A DNA stretch of 64,000 bases from Apopatocola sp963618015. Lineage in GTDB: Bacteria; Bacillota; Clostridia; Oscillospirales; Oscillospiraceae. Every line of letters begins with the position of its first letter. Position 1 is the first letter of the stretch. The stretch lies in contig CAVEQS010000001.1 of assembly GCA_963618015.1 (NCBI GenBank), forward strand, positions 62,001-126,000. The letters run 5' to 3'. This document shows positions 26,937 to 33,753 of this stretch, in pieces. The translations under genes and the position numbers were made by a program. The notes below the pieces were generated by a model. That model was not told the origin of the DNA. It ran no database searches and saw only the letters and a program-made list of their open reading frames with translations.

Positions 26937-27920
26937 ATGGGTGCTTACTTCGCTTCCCTGAATTTTGCCAGTCTGCCCGCAAGAATGCCCTCCGCCATCG
27001 CGCAGGGCATTCTTTGGGGTTTGATGGCATTGGGTGTATACATTACCTTCCGGCTGCTCGATGTGGCCGATCTGAGCGTTGACGGCAGCTTCGCGACCGG
27101 CGGCGCCGTTACCGTTATGCTGATCATGGCCGGATGGCCTGCGTGGGCGGCTCTGCTCGCGGCGCTGCTCGCCGGTGTGCTCGCCGGGCTCTGCACGGGT
27201 CTTCTGCACACAAAGCTCGGCATTCCCGCCATTCTCGCCGGTATTCTCACGCAGTTTGCGCTCTATTCCGTGAATCTTCGCATCATGGGCATGAAGGCAA
27301 ACCAGACGGCGAATCTCAAGACCTACGGCATGTTCTGGGAAAACGGCGGCAAGGGCTTCCTTGTCTCCTCGCGCTATGTGCCGCAGGCGATCGGCATCGG
27401 CTTCCTGCTTGCGGCGGTGCTCATCGCGCTGCTCTACTGGTACTTTGGCACCGAGCAGGGCTCGGCGCTGCGCGCGACCGGCTCCAATCCCGCCATGAGC
27501 CGGGCGCAGGGCATCAACATTGACCGGATGAAAGTCATCGGCCTTGCGCTCTCCAACGGCGTCGTTGCGCTCTCCGGCGGACTGATGACCCAATTTCAGG
27601 GCACGGCAGACGTCAACATGGGCCGCGGCGCGATCGTCATCGGCCTTGCCTCCATCGTTATCGGCGAGGTGTTCTGTGAGGCGATCTTCAAAAAGGGCTG
27701 CAACTTCTCCATTAAACTGCTCTTTGTTGTGCTCGGCGGCGTGCTTTACTACATGGTCATGACGCTCATTCTTTGGCTGCGGCTCGACCCGAACGATCTC
27801 AAGCTCTTCACGGCGCTGATCGTGGCGCTGTTCCTTGCAGTGCCGTACCTTCAAAAGCAGTCCAAAAGCTCGTTCAGCCGGGCAAAAAAGCGCGGGCAGA
27901 AGGAGGCGATTGGACAATGA
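26937..27920 (+). CDS. ABC transporter permease, TrpY type
   Basis: The 327-residue protein is a BPD_transp_2 (LivH/RbsC-like) permease with about eight helices: AIAQGILWGLMALGVYITFRLL, the LSVDGSFATGGAV block typical of this subgroup, and GLALSNGVVALSGGLMTQFQG. The conserved cytoplasmic loop GSNPAMSRAQGINIDRMKVIG near residue 190 contacts the ATPase. Its stop overlaps the ATPase start (ATGA). Confidence 0.87.
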   Translation: MGAYFASLNFASLPARMPSAIAQGILWGLMALGVYITFRLLDVADLSVDGSFATGGAVTVMLIMAGWPAWAALLAALLAGVLAGLCTGLLHTKLGIPAILAGILTQFALYSVNLRIMGMKANQTANLKTYGMFWENGGKGFLVSSRYVPQAIGIGFLLAAVLIALLYWYFGTEQGSALRATGSNPAMSRAQGINIDRMKVIGLALSNGVVALSGGLMTQFQGTADVNMGRGAIVIGLASIVIGEVFCEAIFKKGCNFSIKLLFVVLGGVLYYMVMTLILWLRLDPNDLKLFTALIVALFLAVPYLQKQSKSSFSRAKKRGQKEAIGQ

Positions 27921-28714
27921 TGCTCGATGTGAACCACATTTACAAAACGTTCCACCCCGGCACGATCAACGAACGCCGGGCGCTCGCGGGTGTTGATCTC
28001 CATCTGGAGGAGGGCGATTTCGTCACCGTGATCGGCGGCAACGGCGCAGGCAAGTCTACGCTTCTGAACGCCGTGGCCGGCGTATGGCCGGTGGACGGCG
28101 GCTCGATCGTCATTGACGGAAACGACATCACCGGTCTCCCGGACTATAAGCGCGCGCCGTTCATCGGCCGCGTCTTTCAGGATCCCATGATGGGCACTGC
28201 CCCGGATATGCAGTTGGAAGAAAACCTTGCTCTCGCCTACCGGCGCGGCAAAAAGCTCGGCCTTCGCTGGCACATCACGCGCGAGGAGCGCGATATGTAC
28301 CGCGATAAGCTCCGCGAGCTGAATCTTGGTCTCGAGGATCGGCTGACAACGAAGGTCGGCCTTCTCTCCGGCGGTCAGCGGCAGGCGGTAACGCTGCTGA
28401 TGGCATCGCTCCAGAAGCCGCGGCTGCTGCTGCTCGACGAGCACACCGCCGCGCTCGATCCCGCGACGGCAGCAAAGGTGCTGGATCTTTCCGACCGCAT
28501 CGTGCAGGAGAACGGACTCACCACCATGATGATCACCCACAACATGAAGGACGCCATCCGCCACGGAAACCGGCTCATCATGATGAATAAGGGCGAGATC
28601 ATCTTCGACTGCCGCGGCGAGGAGAAAGCAAAGCTGACCGTGGAGGAGCTGCTCGAGAAATTCGCGCAGATCTCCGGCAGTTCGCTGGATAACGACCGCG
28701 CGCTGCTCAACTGA
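27917..28714 (+). CDS. ABC transporter ATPase, TrpZ type
   Basis: The 265-residue protein has Walker A GGNGAGKST, Q-loop GRVFQDPMMGTAPDM, signature LLSGGQRQAVTLLMA, Walker B LLLDEHTAALD (His in the usual Pro position, common in this subgroup) and an H-loop MMITHN. It powers the importer formed with the two genes before it. Translation is coupled through the ATGA overlap. A perfect terminator follows. Confidence 0.9.
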   Translation: MMLDVNHIYKTFHPGTINERRALAGVDLHLEEGDFVTVIGGNGAGKSTLLNAVAGVWPVDGGSIVIDGNDITGLPDYKRAPFIGRVFQDPMMGTAPDMQLEENLALAYRRGKKLGLRWHITREERDMYRDKLRELNLGLEDRLTTKVGLLSGGQRQAVTLLMASLQKPRLLLLDEHTAALDPATAAKVLDLSDRIVQENGLTTMMITHNMKDAIRHGNRLIMMNKGEIIFDCRGEEKAKLTVEELLEKFAQISGSSLDNDRALLN

Positions 28715-28719
28715 ATATA

Positions 28720-28752
28720 AAAATGCCGGAGGGAAATTCCCTCCGGCATTTT
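28720..28752 (+). terminator. terminator of the TrpXYZ-type operon
   Basis: A 16-bp stem (28720-28735 with 28737-28752) that starts with AAAA and ends in TTTT; bidirectional in principle. Confidence 0.85.
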
Positions 28753-28755
28753 GGG

Positions 28756-28925
28756 GCCTCGCAGAGTTTGTGCCCGCAGGCACAAAACAATTTGGATCAT
28801 TTTCTTCGGCGGCGTGTACGTCGGAGAAAATACCTCTCGGCTCGCAAACGTGCGCGCGAAGCGAGTGCGCTGCGGCGAGCCGCAGCTTTTCAAACGGGAG
28901 CCCCGCTGCGCGGGGCTCCCGTTTG
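28756..28925. repeat. intergenic repeat-like element with three hairpins
   Basis: GCCTCGCAGAGTTTG and the bases to 28781 match, in inverse orientation, 24 of 26 bases at 33678-33703. The element holds hairpins TTTGTGCC/GGCACAAA (28767-28786), CTGCGGC/GCCGCAG (about 28870-28885) and a 16-bp stem at 28891-28925 that can terminate the minus-strand gene. A short reading frame inside looks spurious. Confidence 0.5.
28891..28925 (-). terminator. hairpin after the pseudokinase-lectin gene
   Basis: CAAACGGGAGCCCCGC (28891-28906) pairs perfectly with 28910-28925, seven bases beyond the stop codon on the minus strand. Confidence 0.7.
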
Positions 28926-28931
28926 ATGATT

Positions 28932-30440
28932 TTACCACATCTGGCACACGAAACCGACGTTGTCACCGTAGAACGCATAGAAGTCGAGCAGCGGGTTTTC
29001 GCGGCTGTCGTTATAATACCAGCCGTCCTCGCGCCGCCACATCATGAGGTAGTTCTCCGGGGCGTTGTCGCCGATATCGATGCCGGAGGGCTCGCCTTCG
29101 TCCCAGCGAAAGAACGTGATGATCTCGCCTTCGGTATCGCGCCAGTTGCCGTCTGCCTGGCGCTCTGCGCCGAGCCAGACATAGTTGCATTTGGCGCTCG
29201 TGCACACACGGACGATCTCGTTATACTCGTCCTCCGTCAGCGGTACCGCCAGCGTGCCGCCGAGCTCTTCGCAGCGCTGCTGCGCCTGCGTCCAGCTCAC
29301 GTTTTCGGCATAGACAACGTAGCGCGGTCCCTTCGGCGTGGGTGAAGGCGTCGGCTCCGGCGTGGCGGTCGGCGTCGGAGTGGGTGCCTGCGTCGGTTCG
29401 GGCGTGGGCGTTACCTGCACCTGCGGCTCTTTATTGTCCGCCGCACCGCTGGCGTACGCCGCCACAACGGCACCGACAACGACGATCGCGGCAAGCAGCG
29501 CCCAAAGCCAGCGGAAGCTTTTCCGCCGCTGCGGACGGCGTCCGGCGGAAATGTCGCCGTCGTCAAAGTATGTACGGCCTCTTCCCTGCCCGTCGCGCCG
29601 ATCGATCGCCGGAGCGTCCGCCGAGCGCATCAAAAGCCCCGACATGGCCAGAGAAATGTCCACTGCCGCCCCGGCAGCGTCGCATCCGCCAAGCGCGTCC
29701 TTCAGCTCCTGCACATCGTGCCAGCGCTCCTCGATACGGAACGCCAGCGCACGCAGAATGATGCCGGCAAGCTCAGCGTCCGCGCTCGCGGGCGGCTGGA
29801 TCTCCTCGTTGCTCATGCGCTTTTGCAGCGCGCTCGCCCGGGCATTCGGCGTGATCGCGCCGGACACCGGCCAGAACGGGAGACGGCCGTAGTTATAAAG
29901 AGAATAGAGGATCAGTCCGATGGAGTATACGTCTGCCGTCGGGGTGCGGATGCCGTCCCAGAAGAGCTCCGGCGCCATATACTCGAGCTCCTGCGGCGTA
30001 AACTCGCCGACCGAGTGCTGCAGCGTTCCGCCGAGATATGCCTTTTCGCCGCGGACGGAAATGTTGTCCGGGCGGATGCCGCCGTGGAAATGCTCGCGGC
30101 CGACACTATAGAGCACCGCGTCGCAGAGCGAAATGGCAAGGCCGACGCCGCTCAGGCCGTCCGCCTTGGTGTTCTCCGGCTTTTTCTCCACAGAGGGCGC
30201 TTCCTTCGACGTCTCCGGCGCGGACTTTTCCTCGGCAGCAGATTCCGGCGTTTCCGCCGGTTCCGGTGCATTTTCCGCTTCCGGGGTCTCCTCCGTTTTC
30301 AGCGCTTCGCCGCCTACGGCATTCTCTTCCGCTGCCGGGGCATCCGTATCCGCCGCCGTTTCCGGCGCGGTATCGTTCTGCGCAGAAGCGGGCTGCGGTC
30401 TTTCTTCGGGCAGACCCATATCTTTTTCGTTGTCCGTCAT
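28932..30440 (-). CDS. pseudokinase C-lobe / TM / C-type lectin-like protein
   Basis: The 502-residue protein has an acidic disordered N-terminus (1-93). A kinase-like C-lobe (about 95-250) follows: HFHGGIRPDNI at 117-127 stands for the HRD loop, LGG for DFG, EYMAPELF for APE, then DVYSIGLILYSLYNYGRLPF. The ATP-binding N-lobe is absent and the catalytic Asp is Gly, so it should be inactive. One membrane helix (310-331), a Thr/Pro linker (344-370) and a C-type lectin-like domain (372-502; WLGAERQADGNWRD, WDEGEPSG, GWYYND, GFVCQ, Cys390 and Cys499) follow. The topology puts the pseudokinase inside and the lectin fold outside. The promoter is near perfect. It may sense or bind a surface ligand (inference). 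Confidence 0.82.
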   Translation of the reverse strand: MTDNEKDMGLPEERPQPASAQNDTAPETAADTDAPAAEENAVGGEALKTEETPEAENAPEPAETPESAAEEKSAPETSKEAPSVEKKPENTKADGLSGVGLAISLCDAVLYSVGREHFHGGIRPDNISVRGEKAYLGGTLQHSVGEFTPQELEYMAPELFWDGIRTPTADVYSIGLILYSLYNYGRLPFWPVSGAITPNARASALQKRMSNEEIQPPASADAELAGIILRALAFRIEERWHDVQELKDALGGCDAAGAAVDISLAMSGLLMRSADAPAIDRRDGQGRGRTYFDDGDISAGRRPQRRKSFRWLWALLAAIVVVGAVVAAYASGAADNKEPQVQVTPTPEPTQAPTPTPTATPEPTPSPTPKGPRYVVYAENVSWTQAQQRCEELGGTLAVPLTEDEYNEIVRVCTSAKCNYVWLGAERQADGNWRDTEGEIITFFRWDEGEPSGIDIGDNAPENYLMMWRREDGWYYNDSRENPLLDFYAFYGDNVGFVCQMW

Positions 30441-30470
30441 GCTATCACTTCCCGCATTTTATTCCAGGAA

Positions 30471-30499
30471 ATTATACCATGGGAAAAAATCAATGTCAA
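30471..30499 (-). promoter_or_regulatory. consensus promoter of the pseudokinase-lectin gene
   Basis: TTGACA (30494-30499), 17 bp, TATAAT (30471-30476) on the minus strand: a full consensus match. Confidence 0.85.
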
Positions 30500-30513
30500 T
30501 TTACTCTTAGCAG

Positions 30514-30546
30514 GAAAGCCGCCCCTCCGAAGAGAAGCGGCCTTTC
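30514..30546 (-). terminator. hairpin after the DUF378 gene
   Basis: GAAAG-CCGC (30514-30522) pairs with GCGG-C-CTTTC (30537-30546) with one bulged base. Confidence 0.5.
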
Positions 30547-30560
30547 ACCGCTGCGCCGTT

Positions 30561-30770
30561 TTATGCTTCTTCGGTTGTATCCCGCTCGCGGAAGAGCAGC
30601 GAAATACACCAGATTGCCGCAATGCCAACCAGCGTATATACGATCCGGCTGACGGTCGCGGTCTGTCCGCCAAACAGGTACGCGACAAGGTCAAAGCGGA
30701 AGAGTCCGACAAGGCCCCAGTTCAGCCCGCCGACAACGGCAAGGATAAGAGCGATTCTGTCAATGATCAT
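30561..30770 (-). CDS. DUF378 small membrane protein
   Basis: The 69-residue protein matches the DUF378 (YuzA-like) pattern: two helices, ALILAVVGGLNWGLVGLFRFDLVAYLFGG with the conserved GGLNWGLVG, then VSRIVYTLVGIAAIWCISLLF and a short charged end. The function is unknown in the family. AAAGGAG is placed well before the ATG. It is a single gene between the pseudokinase-lectin gene and the small RNA locus. Confidence 0.88.
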   Translation of the reverse strand: MIIDRIALILAVVGGLNWGLVGLFRFDLVAYLFGGQTATVSRIVYTLVGIAAIWCISLLFRERDTTEEA

Positions 30771-30884
30771 GGTTTCCGGCTCCTTTGCAGGTTTTGCGCG
30801 GCACGACCGCGCTCTTCTATCCTTTCCGAAATAAAAAAATTTATGCGTGCGACAAAAGTAGTTTTTTTGCGACGCGCTTCGCTC

Positions 30885-30913
30885 TTTACATTTTGGCCGC
30901 GTCGCGGTATGCT
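30885..30913 (+). promoter_or_regulatory. promoter of small RNA candidate
   Basis: TTTACA (30885-30890), 17 bp, TATGCT (30908-30913). No open reading frame with a ribosome-binding site follows on this strand. Confidence 0.6.
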
Positions 30914-30919
30914 CTCCTT

Positions 30920-31028
30920 ACAGCTTATCAATTGGTCCGTGGCAAATCCATCCTGCCACGACCGGAGCAGCTCATATCTTTTATCCCACAACCCTTTCCC
31001 GCGAGGCAAAAGCCCCGCGGGCTTTTTT
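30920..31028 (+). ncRNA. candidate small RNA of about 109 nt
   Basis: Between a 17-bp-spaced promoter and a perfect intrinsic terminator lies a non-coding unit on the strand opposite to both neighbours. It would form a strong hairpin (30934-30944 with 30954-30963, one bulged C) with loop AATCCATCC. A C-rich single-stranded segment (ATCCCACAACCCTTTCC, 30981-30997) follows, then terminator stem CCCGCG-A-GGC/GCC-C-CGCGGG (30998-31021) with loop AAAA and six T. Exposed C-rich stretches are typical of Firmicutes small RNAs that pair with Shine-Dalgarno sequences. I do not recognise 6S, SRP or tmRNA features. Confidence 0.5.
30998..31028 (+). terminator. terminator of the small RNA candidate
   Basis: A 9-bp stem with one A-C mismatch, AAAA loop and CTTTTTT tail. 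Confidence 0.85.
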
Positions 31029-31040
31029 ACGCATTATGCA

Positions 31041-31073
31041 AAAAGCGTCCCGGCGATCTGCCGGAACGCTTTT
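31041..31073. terminator. hairpin after the one-lobe binding protein gene
   Basis: AAAAGCGT-C-CCGGC pairs with GCCGG-A-ACGCTTTT (31041-31054 with 31060-31073) around GATCT, with one mismatch. It starts 12 bases past the minus-strand stop codon. Confidence 0.65.
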
Positions 31074-31084
31074 CCGTTCATTGT

Positions 31085-32533
31085 TTACTCCGCCTTGGAG
31101 AGGATGACTTCCGGGACGGCGGATACGCCGAGCCAGTAGTGCTCGTTCGCTTCGAGATACACGGTGCTGAGGTCGGTCTCGCGGTAGGTATATTCGCCCG
31201 CGCCGACCGCTTTGCCGTTGTTCGCACGGATGGTGGAAAGGTCGCCCTTTGTGAAGCCGAAGGAGCCGTTATCGGGATCGAACCGGGTCACATCGCCGTA
31301 AACGTGCAGCGGCACGACGGGGATCTCGGTGAGCGTTTTGAGGATCGTATCGTCGCAGCGGTTGAGCGTGATGCGGATCGTCCGTTCGTCGACCTTTTCC
31401 ATGCCGGATACGCTCTGAATGCCGCCCGTCCAGTCGTCATCGAGCGGCGCCCATTCACGCACGAGAGAATTCTGCACCGCGGCAAGCATGTCCGCGCGGC
31501 CGATGCCCTCGATGCTCCAATACTGCGCCACATCGCCGTCGTAGGCTTCGAACATTTCGTTGTAGAGGTCCTGTGCCGTCGGGAACGTCGTGGTGAGATC
31601 CCACACAGCGCCGCTGCTCGAAGTGAAGCCGCCGTCGTCAGTAAACTTGCCGAAGCCGCGGTCGAGCATCGTGTAGGCCACCTGCAGACCGGTGTTGGCA
31701 AGCACTTCCTCACGGGTGTACGGCGTGCGGAGCGCGATCGTGCCGCTGTAGTTTTCGATCGTATAGTCCACGAGCGCCTGAGCGTCGTTGCGCCAGGCGT
31801 TGTCGATCGCGTCGCGGATTTCGTCGGCGCGGACGGTGTCGTATTCATCGAGCGCCTGCTGCGCCTTGATAACGTCGGCGTCCTGCTCCACACTTTCCTC
31901 GCTCACGCCCTTTTCGAGGGCGGCGCGCTTGGCGTCCTCCACGGCCTTTTCGAGATCGGACTCGTATTTTCCGCCGTTGTAGATCTCGTCATAGATCATC
32001 ATATACTTGCCGTACATATTCGAATCCATGCCGTTCCAGTAGAGCGCGATCCCGTCAATGGGTAGCTGGTTGATCGTATAGGGGCCGTCATAGCTTTCGT
32101 CCATGAGGACATAATACGTGAAGAGAAGGTCGTCCGCCGTCAGCTCCACGCCGTCGGCACAGAGAAGCCCCTTTTGCAGACGGATCGTAACGGTGGTTTT
32201 CCCGTCCGTCCCCGTCGTGCGGGTGATCTCCGCGGGGGCGCGGTTGCCCTCCACGGCGCGAAGGGAGAGCTGCGTCAGATTCGCGACGCAGTCGTCGCCG
32301 TCCGTTGCCGCAAAGAACGGGCTGAACACGCCGTCCATCTTTTCATAGGTGATCTGTCTCGGTTCGGGCGTTGCCTCCGGTTGGTCGGAAAAAACGAGAT
32401 CCGAGCCTGGGACAGGCGTTTCCGTCGGCGCGATCACGCTCATGACGCTGTCCACGGTCAGCGAGCAGCCGGTGAGCGCGAGCAGGATCGGTATCAGCAG
32501 AGCCGCGGCCGCGGCTCGAATGGATTTCTTCAT
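31085..32533 (-). CDS. SBP_bac_5-like lipoprotein lacking the second lobe
   Basis: The 482-residue protein has a lipoprotein signal (ALTGCSL, Cys23) and the first half of an oligopeptide/nickel-type binding protein: MDGVFSPFFAATDGDDCVANLT, then VTIRLQKGLLCADGVELTADDLLFTYYVLMD. A helical insertion of about 190 residues follows (KYESDLEKAVEDAKRAALEKG and on). The fold then resumes at GMEKVDERTIRITLNR and VPLHVYGD and stops at YLEANEHYWLGVSAVPEVIL, where family members normally continue with lobe II. A terminator follows, so the short form seems fixed. No permease or ATPase is adjacent. Ligand unknown. Confidence 0.75.
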   Translation of the reverse strand: MKKSIRAAAAALLIPILLALTGCSLTVDSVMSVIAPTETPVPGSDLVFSDQPEATPEPRQITYEKMDGVFSPFFAATDGDDCVANLTQLSLRAVEGNRAPAEITRTTGTDGKTTVTIRLQKGLLCADGVELTADDLLFTYYVLMDESYDGPYTINQLPIDGIALYWNGMDSNMYGKYMMIYDEIYNGGKYESDLEKAVEDAKRAALEKGVSEESVEQDADVIKAQQALDEYDTVRADEIRDAIDNAWRNDAQALVDYTIENYSGTIALRTPYTREEVLANTGLQVAYTMLDRGFGKFTDDGGFTSSSGAVWDLTTTFPTAQDLYNEMFEAYDGDVAQYWSIEGIGRADMLAAVQNSLVREWAPLDDDWTGGIQSVSGMEKVDERTIRITLNRCDDTILKTLTEIPVVPLHVYGDVTRFDPDNGSFGFTKGDLSTIRANNGKAVGAGEYTYRETDLSTVYLEANEHYWLGVSAVPEVILSKAE

Positions 32534-32586
32534 ACCAATGCTCCTTTCGTTCTTGTAAGAATATCATAATCCGCTTTTTCTGTCAA

Positions 32587-32621
32587 TTTGTGTTATGTAA
32601 ACTATTTTGTATTATGTCAAC
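32587..32621. repeat. tandem 16-bp direct repeat in a divergent promoter region
   Basis: TTTGTGTTATGTAAAC (32587-32602) and TTTGTATTATGTCAAC (32606-32621) differ at two bases and start 19 bp apart. A plausible promoter, TTGTGT-N16-TATTAT (32588-32615), overlaps both. Confidence 0.6.
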
Positions 32622-32688
32622 TTTCGTCTGCATCTGCACGCCGGGATCGCTATACTCAAAGCACACGGACACGAGAGGGGCGGCGCGC

Positions 32689-33189
32689 TTGGAGGAAGAA
32701 ATCACAACAGAGGAAGCGCTCCGGCTGCTCCGGTCGCGGAGGCTCACCGTCTGGGAGGACGCGCCCCTTCTCCGGGAGTATATACGTCTTTGCGGCATAA
32801 CACAGTCGGAATGTGCGGTGCGGCTCGGAAGATCGCAGTCGTCGGTGGCGAACCGCCTGCGGCTGCTGCGGCTTACGGTCGAGGAGCGCCGCGCCATGCA
32901 GGAAGCGGGCCTTTCCGAGCGCCACGCGAGAGCGCTGCTCCGTCTGCCGGAGGGCGAGACGCGCCGTTCGGCGCTGCGTACCGTTATACAGCGGCGTATG
33001 AGCGTTTCGGAGACAGAGGCGTTCGTGGACGCGCTGCTCCGCCCGGCAGAGAGGCAGGAACTCGGTGCGCTGCTCGCGGAGGTACGCTGTCTGCTCGACG
33101 CGGGTGCCTGCGCGGAGGCCGCGGAGTCCGTGTGCCCCAAAGGGCTCACCGTTACGCTCTTTTTTCCGGGATACGGCACTTTTCCATGA
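32689..33189 (+). CDS. ParB/Noc-like HTH protein without the CTPase domain
   Basis: The 166-residue protein (TTG start at 32689 after GAGAGGGG) has a ParB/KorB HTH: EYIRLCGITQSECAVRLGRSQSSVANRLRLLRLTVEERRAMQEAG, then SERHARALLRLPEGETRRSALRTVIQRRMSVSETEAFVDALL. A short C-terminal helix and a beta-like LTVTLFFPGYG end it. The N-terminal ParB CTP-binding domain (GERR motif) is absent and there is no parA beside it. Longer readings start inside the promoter repeats. It may regulate its own promoter through the 16-bp repeats (inference). rpsO follows with its own promoter. Confidence 0.75.
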   Translation: MEEEITTEEALRLLRSRRLTVWEDAPLLREYIRLCGITQSECAVRLGRSQSSVANRLRLLRLTVEERRAMQEAGLSERHARALLRLPEGETRRSALRTVIQRRMSVSETEAFVDALLRPAERQELGALLAEVRCLLDAGACAEAAESVCPKGLTVTLFFPGYGTFP

Positions 33190-33197
33190 TTTTGTTC

Positions 33198-33226
33198 TTT
33201 ACAAGCGGCGGGGAATGTGGTAGGAT
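33198..33226 (+). promoter_or_regulatory. promoter of rpsO
   Basis: TTTACA (33198-33203), 17 bp, TAGGAT (33221-33226). The leader is about 90 bases and could hold an S15 autoregulatory fold, which I cannot establish by eye. Confidence 0.6.
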
Positions 33227-33323
33227 AATCGAGCGTTTGACCGCCGTACTCAGTTTCCGGCCGCCTTTCAGCCGATACTTAGCCGCGCGGGAAGCGATAA
33301 AATAAGAAAGGATCGAAGTTATT

Positions 33324-33590
33324 ATGATCACGAAAGACCAGAAGACCGTCGTTATCGACGCCAACAAGACCCACGAGGGTGACACCGGTTCTCCGGAGGT
33401 CCAGATCGCCATCCTCACCGAGCGCATCCGCCAACTCACCGAGCACCTCAAGAAGCACCCCAACGACGACCACAGCCGTCTGGGTATGTACAAGATGGTC
33501 GGCAAGCGCCGCCGTCTGCTTGAGTACCTGTCCCGCAAGGACATCGAGCGTTACCGCGCCATTATCGCGAAACTGGGTATCCGCAAGTAA
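33324..33590 (+). CDS. rpsO: 30S ribosomal protein S15
   Basis: The 88-residue protein is a full S15: THEGDTGSPEVQIAILTERIRQLTEHLKKHPNDDHSRLGMYKMVGKRRRLLEYL. It binds 16S rRNA helices 20-22 in early 30S assembly. AAAGGATCG precedes the ATG. The rpsO-pnp order is the conserved bacterial arrangement. Confidence 0.98.
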   Translation: MITKDQKTVVIDANKTHEGDTGSPEVQIAILTERIRQLTEHLKKHPNDDHSRLGMYKMVGKRRRLLEYLSRKDIERYRAIIAKLGIRK

Positions 33591-33627
33591 TTCGCGGAGA
33601 CCTCTGCCGAAGGTTATGAAGGTTTTT

Positions 33628-33668
33628 TACGGAGGGACAAGTGAATATTGTCCCTCCGTATTTAATTT
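33628..33668 (+). terminator. terminator between rpsO and pnp
   Basis: TACGGAGGGACAA (33628-33640) pairs perfectly with 33648-33660 and is followed by TTTAATTT. Confidence 0.75.
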
Positions 33669-33677
33669 CAAACGAAA

Positions 33678-33703
33678 GCCTGCGGGAGCAAACTCTGCGA
33701 GGC
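33678..33703 (-). repeat. second copy of the dispersed 26-bp element
   Basis: The reverse complement matches 28756-28781 at 24 of 26 positions. It lies in the rpsO-pnp spacer. Confidence 0.5.
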
Positions 33704-33753
33704 TTTTAAATTTTGTGTGCAAGTGTGTGAATATATAAAGGAGTAACGAAAGA

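Noticed and set aside
28723..28926. Small protein of 67 residues in the repeat-like element
   Set aside because: No ribosome-binding site; Arg/Ala-rich translation of a hairpin-rich non-coding segment.
30767..31009. Minus-strand frame of 80 codons over the small RNA locus
   Set aside because: It has no ribosome-binding site, starts inside the plus-strand terminator and has no family features.
30920..31028. 6S RNA, SRP RNA or tmRNA identity for the small RNA
   Set aside because: Too short for 6S or tmRNA, and the SRP loop pattern (GGAA tetraloop with AGCAGCC) is not present.
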